Assembly (NCBI GenBank): GCA_003254905.1
Contig: QANU01062480.1
Span: 162,971 to 226,970, forward strand
Reading direction: 5' to 3'
Length of the DNA: 64,000 bases
From: Nissolia schottii
Lineage: Eukaryota > Streptophyta > Magnoliopsida > Fabales > Fabaceae
Shown here: positions 44,388 to 64,000 of the stretch, piece by piece
Layout of the letters: each line of letters starts with the position of its first letter
How positions within the stretch are numbered: the stretch's first letter is position 1
Notes under the pieces: model-generated
What the model saw: only the letters and a program-made list of their open reading frames with translations
What the model was told of the DNA's origin: nothing
Databases searched by the model: none
Program-made: the position numbers and the translations under genes

Positions 44388-45437
44388 CTAAGGTAACATT
44401 GACCTCAATTTCGATTTTGGTCAGTTTAGTCCCTTCCAATTTTTTTGGGGGCTAATTTCGTCCCTCTCAATTAAAAAAGTTGGTCTTGTTAGTCATTTTA
44501 TCTTCTTGACTAACAGTGGCTAATGATGTGGCGGTAAACGTGCCACGTTACTCTATTAACTATCACGTCACCCCCTTCCATGTAGGTATCATTCCAGGTA
44601 GGAGGCTAACACCTTAACCATTAGAATACTAGTGTCATTGTTATATGATGTTGAATATATTTTATACTTGAACAATTTTAGTAATAAATGATTCAAAAAA
44701 TTAAACTTTTGCCACTAACAAGCAAGCAATTGTCTTTATAAAAAAATGACACCAATAAAAATTTTAATAGACTTATTAGATTTATGTTAAACCTATTAAA
44801 ATTTTCATGACTCCGTTAACTGTCACGTCACCCCCTTCCATGTTAGCATCCTTTCATGTGTGAGACTGATACCTTAACCACGTGTATTATTAGATTCATT
44901 TAAACCCATTAAAATTTTAATAGCTTTGTTAATCGTCATGTCACTCCTTCCACATAAACACTATTCCATGTGTGAGACTGACAATTTAACTACTAGGTTA
45001 TTAGTGTTATTATTATATGATGTTGCATGTATTTTATACAAATGACTTAAAAAATCCAACACTTAATGGAGCAACGTGGTACGCTAACTGTCACGTCAAT
45101 AAACGTTAGTTAAGCAGATGAAAATACTAACATGATTGATTTTTTTTGAATTGAGATGGATAAAATTGATCAAAAAAATTTAGGAGAGATTACGTTGACT
45201 GACATTGAATTGAGAGTGACTAAGTCGGAGTTTATGAGCCTTGCTCGCCTACGTAGAAGGGGGTGACATGACGGTTAACGTGCCACGTCTTTCTGTTAAC
45301 CGTCACGTCATCAATCACTGCTAATAAAACAGATAAAAGAATTAATGTGTCCAATTTTTTGAATTGAGAGAGACAAAATTATTTAATTTTTTTTAAAAAA
45401 GAATGAAGTTGATAGAAATCAAAATTCAGCACCTAAG
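44388..45437. mobile_element. Terminal-inverted-repeat element (Mutator-like), about 1.05 kb
   Basis: The left arm (CTAAGGT at 44388, then CCCTCTCAATTAAAAAAGTTGG and GTGCCACGTTA) matches the right arm read inward (CTTAGGT, CTCTCTCAATTCAAAAAATTGG, GTGGCACGTTA) over about 200 bp. A second right-arm-like stretch at about 45060-45230 points to a nested or rearranged copy. No TSD is left. The element ends about 200 bp above the STR6-like start codon, so it borders or enters that gene's promoter. Confidence 0.6.
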
Positions 45438-45644
45438 TTGAGATTTTATTTTTTTCCTTCTTTTAATTAGAAACAAACAAAACGAAAGGAAAAGCCCCAT
45501 TTGGTGTTGTTGCTTGGGGGTTCAAATGAACACCAATCAGCCCAAGAGCTTGAGCAACGAAAATGGATCGGCCACCTCTTGCTCCGCCACTTAAACATTC
45601 ATAATTCACTTGTTGTTGTTGTTTGGATTTGTGAGATTGAAACC

Positions 45645-57907
<12,263 letters not shown>

Positions 57908-60871
57908 GGTCAAATTTACTCTCTCAAGTTCTTGATACAAGTCATAACTGTACCACCTACCGAAAGAATCTGTACAATGTGCTCTATGGTGATGCAATTG
58001 TCTCATTTAAGTCTAGTAAGGGGGGAACGGTTCTTGAATATGTATCACAAGTGTGCTGCACTGAACGCTTCAAAGAAAATATTTGGTCGTTCATAGAGTG
58101 ATGTATGTAATTATTGGGGATGTTGCAGTGTTGAAAGGGAGACGATGCGTGCCCGCAGACACTGCTCTTTACTTACCTCGTCAAGATAAAAGGGTGATGT
58201 TTGCGGAGAGTCGGGCTATTGAGTTTATTCTTGTGCCATCTTTTGCTTGGAATGGGAAGTGTAAGCCATTGTGGCTATTGGACGTTCCTTTTTCTTTTCT
58301 TTTTTTTTTTCCCTCCCTTCCTTTCTTTCTTTCTTTTGGTTAATACTTTATTTGGTTTTTGGACTTTATCCTGTTACCTTATTTGATCCCTCAACTTAGA
58401 AAAGTAACACGTTAGTATCGGGACTTTGCAACTATGGGACACGTTAATACCTTGTCCACTAGACCTTTATCGGCTGATGACGTGTCTGTTAACAATGACA
58501 TTTTCTCTCTCCTCCCTCCTAGCCAACCTCAAAAAGATGATTAGTTCTATAAACATAAGCATAGACACTAAGCATGGACAATTAGAGTATATTGTATTTG
58601 TTATTATCAAAACATATTGTATTAAACAATTGGAATAACTAGAGAAACCTAGTTCCACAAGTAAAAAAGCATGACATATGATAACAAAGAATAGACCCAA
58701 GTTGTCAACACTGGACAAAGCATGGCAACCCAACTAGAAATCCACCCACCCCTAAGCCCACCGAAAACACCTGACAAACATCGGTAGGACTTCTTTAAAA
58801 TCTTCTTTAAGAGATATTCATTAAGACAAACTTCTTACTTTTTTTTAGGTGCTAACTATATTTCATTTGAAGGACCTATTTTGCACAATTGAAGTTATTG
58901 ATTAAAGTTTGTCAAAATTAATAGATAATAGCTAGATATAAGTCAAAATTGTGAGTATTTAATTGTCCAAATATAACCATTAAAAATAATGTTAAACCAT
59001 TCTAATTAACCACAAAACTCTTGCTATTTAATATTTTTCCTACTTAAAATCCCTTAGTATATGCTAATTTGATGCATTTTTTAGCACGCATATTTTTCTT
59101 TAAACTAAACATTTATGATATATTGGAATCTACATCTGATTTTCTTTTTGGCGCAGATAGGCACAAGGAAACCAAGAAACTACCATATAAGGAATATTTT
59201 AAAAAAATGTCAAAATGACCGTTTTTGTCCAGACCTTTATCTAATGCATTAATTTGGTCATTTCCGATGTTTTTGCATCAATTAGGTCAATTACATTTTA
59301 AAATGTTATCAAAGGTAAATGATTAAATTGGTACAATAAAAGGTAAATAACAAGTACTACCATTGAGATTTCAAATTATAGGATTCCATCCGAAACTATC
59401 CAATAACTTGCTTCCTAACTCCATTATATTTCAATAGAGTAATGCTACTTAACTAGAATTATTGCTAGAAACATTGCCAGAATTTTGAAAAAATTCAAAC
59501 ACGGTGGTTAGACGAGTAAAAAGAGTAAAAATCACTATTGATTTAATGATTAAAAATCAAGCCATATCATTCTGACAAAATTGTTGACAAACATTCTACC
59601 AATATAGTATTTTCCATTCCAATATAATATTCTCTCTTAACTAATATTTGATGTTTTATATAAGAAAAAAAAAGTGATTGCAACAACCTTTTTTCTTGAA
59701 AAAAAAATAGAGCACTTACGTACCATCATAATGCAGCTTTTACAAATTCAATCCTTACCAAAATTAACGAAATGGATTATAGTACATTGATCACTCAAAT
59801 AAGAGATATCTGCAAATAGGAGCAAGCAACAAGGAATTGTTCTAGCGAATCACTGTTGTTGCTTGTCTAATTCCTCCGAACTGCCACTACTGTTGAACAA
59901 CAATTGTTTTTCATTTAGTTCATGCAAACCATTGTTATTGTTCGCCTTGTTTCCACAATACACCATTTAGAAAAATGATCAGTGAATTGGCAAGTTATGT
60001 ATGAAGTTTTTTTTTTTTTTCTACATAAAACATATAACATTGGTTAAGTGAGAATATTTCTTTAAAATATTTCCACTTAACTCCTAGTAGGATGCTGGTG
60101 TTAGGGTGATATGCAATATATTGAAATCTTGAGAGTAATATTTATTATTTATTAAAATAAAATTTTGTAAGGGATTAATAGTATGTTTAGCTTTTAGGTG
60201 AGAATTTTAAAATTGATTATAAAACTTTAAAAGTGAGAGTCAGAATCAATTCTAAGAATTTTGTTTTTTTTTTTGTTTGAAAATTAGACTTTAAATTGGT
60301 AGATTTGATAAAATTAGAAAAGAAAAAGACCATCTTGCTTTTCCATAAAAATTTAAAAGAGCATCAAGCTTAAAAAAATTGAGGCCATGTATTAGTCCGC
60401 CCAAGGCGTGGTTGCCAAAGGCAGTAAGTGACTTGGATATATTTGGATGCATTATGCCTATTATGGGAAACGAATATTGGATGCTTTTCTTCATGTGATT
60501 CCATTTTGTTCGATAGTGTAGTGTTTCTTTATTAACTCTTCCACTTTTTGTCCTTATAACTAAATCCTCATCCTCAACTATGTGTGGGTAGCCTTACTCC
60601 TTCTAAACCCTCCATCCCATCACTATTTTCTTCCTTTCTGGCGCACCTTTTCTTCCCCATTTTCGTGCCCTTCATCCGTTCTGGGCTCTGGCCTTTTCTG
60701 GTTACGGAATCAACAATCTCGCTTTGGTGTTAATAGCAGCTCTATACTTTCACAACAGGTCAGTTGTAAGATGCAATTTACATAGTTTTCATTTTTGTTG
60801 CCTAGACAAAAATTGAAGAAAATAAGTGAGTGTATGTCTAATTGTCTATATACGTGGAAAAATGCTAGTTA
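57908..60871. other. 3' UTR and intergenic region downstream of the STR6-like gene
   Basis: The first 200-350 bp after the stop probably include the 3' UTR. At about 58340-58500 there is a Mutator-arm-like phrase ('ggttaatactttatttgg...ggacttt...gatgacgtg') with no partner arm found. The rest is AT-rich. Two short coding-like strings (59850-59966 minus, about 60380-60497 plus) are too weak to call genes. Confidence 0.5.
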
Positions 60872-61122
60872 CTCTCTTCTATTTTTTTTTTCCTTTCATT
60901 TTTCAAACAAAAATTTATCTAAGAGTAATTGTCATTTGATTATATTAAGAAAATATTAAATGCATTTTTTTAATGTTTATACTTTATTATAATATTTATT
61001 GCTCGAAGTTAATTTTGTCTATACACTTTATAGTAATTTTTTTTATCTTAATGCCAATTAAATAATTTTTTAATTTGTGTATATTTGTAAAAAATGACAA
61101 TAAAAAATGAAAATGGATAGAG
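60872..61122. mobile_element. Stowaway-like (Tc1/mariner) MITE, about 250 bp
   Basis: TA flanks both ends (60870-60871 and 61123-61124). The tips CTCTCTTCTATTTT and (reverse complement) CTCTATCCATTTT match, and both arms contain TTGTCATTT. AT-rich interior without coding. Confidence 0.68.
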
Positions 61123-61361
61123 TAGTATGAAAGCATTTCCTAGGAACACGCTAGGAGCCGATGTGGTTTTGGTTTGTTGGCCATCACTCCGTAATCATCA
61201 CCTCCGTGAATGGTTATGTATTCGGAAATTTGTTTGTGTAATTAATATATTATTTCATACATAGTATGCTTTTTATGACCCTTAATATTTTTATTTTATT
61301 TTGTGTTATATATATATTCTCTAAATCAATTGATATATGCTACTTTTAGTTTTTAGATATA

Positions 61362-62411
61362 GGGTTAATTCCATATTTGATTTTTGAATTTTACTCTCTT
61401 GTCTTACTTGATCTCTTACCTTCAAATAATGACATTTTAATCTTTAGACTTTGTAAACATTAGATCTGTTGGCTCCTTCGTCCACCCGACCTCTAATGGC
61501 GACTAATGGCGTCATTTTGATGGTCTAACCATAACCAACCCCTCCCCCCAATTCCCACCACCACCACCACCACCACCAGAGCAATCATGCAGTGGCGGAA
61601 CTTAGAATGGGCAGGGGGCATTGCCTAAAGTTCCAGATTGTTGCCAAAAGCTTTAGAAGTGTTGCCAATGGTTGCTTTGTATGCTATTATTTACGTAGTT
61701 ACAAATTTTTTTCACAAGAAGTACTTAAAAAGCCTTGCCTAAAGTTTCAAAACATTGCCAAAAGTTTTAGAAGTATTGCCAATGATCACTTGAAAATGTT
61801 ATTATCTACATAGGTACAAAATTTTTCTAAAGGCAACACTTCTTAAGTGTTGCCTAAAGTATCATTTATATGTTCAGCCCCCTACCTTATATGTCATCTT
61901 ATGTCATTGCAGTCATGGTTAGAATGGAGCGTGGTAGTGGTGGTGGGAATGGGGGGGTGTTGTAGTAGTGAAAGTGGAATGTGTGTGGTGATGGTGGTAG
62001 TGAGAATGAGGTATGAGTGGTGTTGGTAATGAGAATGAGAGTGCATTAGTGGTGGGAATGAGGGTATGAGTGGTGGGGATGGTGGGCTCAAGGTCAATGT
62101 GGAGAAAGTGGTGGTGGTGGGATACAAAGGCTAAATAGTCTCAAGGTCTGTTTTTGGTTAAGCTAGTGCTTGGATTTTTTTTTTTGTCAGATTGGTTCTT
62201 GGACCATCAAAATGACATTGTTTTAGGGTTGAGTAGGAAAGAGGAGTGAGAAAATGACGTTGTTAATAGGCATGTCAGTAATCGTGAAGGGGCTGACAGA
62301 TGCAAGGGCCAATGGGTCCAACGTTTCCAAAGTTTAGAGATTAATGTATTAAAAGTTTAAGGACCAATTTGGGGAAGGGTAAAATCTAAGGACCAAATAT
62401 GGTATTAACCC
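61362..62411. mobile_element. Mutator-like element, 1.05 kb, 9-bp TSD (8/9)
   Basis: The arms begin GGGTTAATTCCATATTTG and (reverse complement) GGGTTAATACCATATTTG and stay related for about 90 bp. The flanks TTAGATATA (61353-61361) and TTACATATA (62412-62420) match at 8 of 9 positions. The interior includes a (CCA)n run, a tandem pair of about 118-bp units (61618-61862) and a GTGGTGG-rich stretch (61925-62125). No transposase. The tip resembles the MITE at 16969. Confidence 0.82.
61618..61862. repeat. Two tandem units of about 118 bp inside the Mutator-like element
   Basis: Unit 1 (TTGCCTAAAGTTCCAGATTG...) and unit 2 (TTGCCTAAAGTTTCAAAACA...) share TTGCCAAAAGYTTTAGAAGT, TTGCCAATGRTYRCTT and TTACAAATTTTT-like text. 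A closing GGCAACACTTC / GTGTTGCC palindrome follows unit 2. Such GCCAA/GGCAAC words resemble subterminal repeats of CACTA-like elements, so this may be cargo from another element (inference). Confidence 0.6.
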
Positions 62412-62420
62412 TTACATATA

Positions 62421-63904
62421 TCATTAAATCAATAACTCTAAACATAATTTTGTTCAAATGAATTGATTTAAGGATATATTTCAAATCAAAAGCATTCCAT
62501 ATAAATGGACAGGAGAGTACACGTTTAGTTTGCCTCCTAGTTAATCAGCCAAACCATTTAATTGTAAAATAAAGGCATTTTTATGATGCTCGAGATAATT
62601 TTATGGGTTTAGTATTTGTACTAATTTGAACCAACCAAAATATAACATATAATTTAAATATATTTAATATATGTTATAAATTTAATTATTTATAACTATA
62701 ATTCAACAATTATTCTTAACAAACTTCTAATGATTTTTTTAAGGTGATCTTTAATGATTATCGATGTATTTACCTGTGTTGTGCACTAATAATTATTGAT
62801 CCTGTCAAATATATAAATATAACAAATATTTGCATGTGATTATATATTTTATTTTATGAAATTGCTTAAATATAGGTTATTAAAATTTAATATTAAAAAT
62901 AAGTAATTAAAGTAATAGATAAAAATGGTAAAATGGGCTCAACCCATGAATTGACTTTTTTAATCCATCAAAATATTTTAACCCATTAGGCTGAATTAAC
63001 CTAATTCATGGGTTAGAGCATTCTTTTTTTAATTTTTGGTGTTACTTTAAATATTTTACTTGAATTTCTTGAATTATAAAATATATAAATATTATTTTGT
63101 AGTATTTAGGTGAACCATTTTAATAATTAAGTATCTATTTTTAATACAATATTAAAGTATTTAATTCATTTAAAAATAATTTTTAAAATTTTAAAATTTT
63201 ATTTTCATCAACCTATGAGTCGTCTAAAACGTAATGGGTTAACAACGGAGCGGGGTGGATTGACCTATTTATCCTACCTAATAATGATTTGTATGTATAA
63301 ATAATTTTGTAGAATAATTTTGATAATACAAGAAAACATATAATATTTTTAGTGATTTGTTTGTTTAATAAAAACTTTATAAACTTAGAGGAATAAGTCA
63401 AGTAAGAAAATCATCACTCACCTAGTGTAAATGTTTGGTATCAAATGTACAATATATACATATTCAAAATCATTTGATTGAGATATCAACCATTTTAGTA
63501 AATCGAATCAAACTAATTGAATATAGATTGTATTAGTTTTATTTGAGTCATTGAATTAGAATAGTCCTTACTTTAAAAACATAAAAGAAAAATTCTAGAA
63601 AACACACTCCCTTATTTTCCTTTATATTATATTAGAATTATTTTTATTGATTTAAAAATGTTAAAAAAATGCTGATTTTGTTGTGATGGTTAAAAAATAA
63701 ATAGTTAAAAAGTCTAAAATTTAAAATCGTAAACAACACTAAAATTTTGAAATTATACCAAAAATAATCATTTCAATTTTTCATTTTAAAAACATTCCAC
63801 CATATTGTAAACATTCTAAAAATGAAACCTTTTTTTTTATTACGATTTCTAAAAATGAACCTGCCTTATACTAAAACTAATNTAATCACACATAATTTTG
63901 AATA
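62421..63904. other. AT-rich intergenic region
   Basis: No gene is seen. 62936-63010 has GGGCTCAACCCATGAATTGA and, later, TAACCTAATTCATGGGTTAG, an inverted pair reminiscent of the hAT-type MITE at 3398 but without readable ends. A single N is at 63882. Confidence 0.5.
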
Positions 63905-64000
63905 GGGTTAAATATGATTTTAATCCCTCATAAATTTTGAATTTTGTGTTTTATTTCTCATAATTTATTTTTTAAAATCATCCCTCATAATTTTTTTTAG
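63905..64000. mobile_element. Left arm of a Mutator-like MITE, cut by window end
   Basis: GGGTTAAATATGATTTTAAT followed by CCCTCATAA repeats is the typical start of the 'TTTTAGTCCCT'-type legume Mutator MITE, also seen at 16969. The right arm lies outside the window. Confidence 0.5.

Noticed and set aside
45501-45644. Upstream in-frame extension of the STR6-like start
   Set aside because: The extension lacks family similarity; MSDMEEG at 45645 fits the expected N-terminus of the acylphosphatase-like domain.
60380-60497. Plus-strand string KAWLPKAVSDLDIFG... ending in a stop
   Set aside because: No start, no splice acceptor in good context and no family recognised; kept only as a note.
60582-60757. 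Leu/Ser-rich frame ending before a donor-like CAACAG|GTCAGT, possible transit-peptide exon
   Set aside because: No in-frame ATG, an upstream stop, and no second exon found.

Overview
The window looks like a nuclear chromosome segment of a dicot, most likely a legume close to soybean (Glycine). It has AT-rich spacers, short intron-split genes, a CACTA tip with the CACTACTAGAAAA signature known from soybean Tgm elements, many MITEs, and nested LTR-retrotransposon debris. The species call is inference. No rRNA, tRNA or CRISPR array was seen.

Three host genes are well supported. (1) An intronless atypical bHLH repressor of the AIF type (bHLH147-150 group) lies at 4338-4952 on the + strand. (2) A three-exon gene on the - strand (20767-25733) encodes a 118-residue IGR-motif protein resembling mitochondrial ribosomal protein mS41; its 4.1-kb second intron holds several small elements. 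(3) A nine-exon + strand gene (45645-57907, 610 residues) matches the STR6 architecture: a bacterial TrhO/YceA-like tRNA hydroxylase module (acylphosphatase-like N domain, rhodanese with the CTGGIRC loop, four CxxC pairs) fused to an FSH/OVCA2-type serine hydrolase. Its intron 6 holds a LINE fragment. Its intron 7 holds an antisense copia-type element that was itself hit by a gypsy-type element. A further unrecognised coding-like first exon (28378) sits in an 809-bp direct duplication whose two copies are separated by a single N.

Layout: 1-4275, antisense LTR fragment, CACTA tip, solo LTR, and an 842-bp tandem duplication that copied part of that LTR plus the bHLH 5' flank. 4338-4952, bHLH gene. 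4953-17953, no host gene seen: MITEs, two clusters of TGGCGATTTCAG palindromes, a degenerate minisatellite, an RNase H-like relic, a Mutator-type MITE and a solo LTR. 19180-19470, a promoter-like stretch with no gene behind it. 20767-25960, mS41-like gene with a site II promoter motif. 28146-29764, the 809-bp duplication. 30991-33588, an exon-like ORF, tandem repeats and MITEs. 33589-44300, a nest of old gypsy-type LTR elements with three related LTRs (two direct, one inverted). 44388-45437, a terminal-inverted-repeat element ending about 0.2 kb before the STR6-like start codon. 45645-57907, the STR6-like gene. 57908-64000, spacer with Stowaway-like and Mutator-like elements, the last cut by the window edge.

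The genes do not form a pathway or operon. Several insertions can be dated relative to one another, because uninterrupted sister copies of the target sites also lie in the window.
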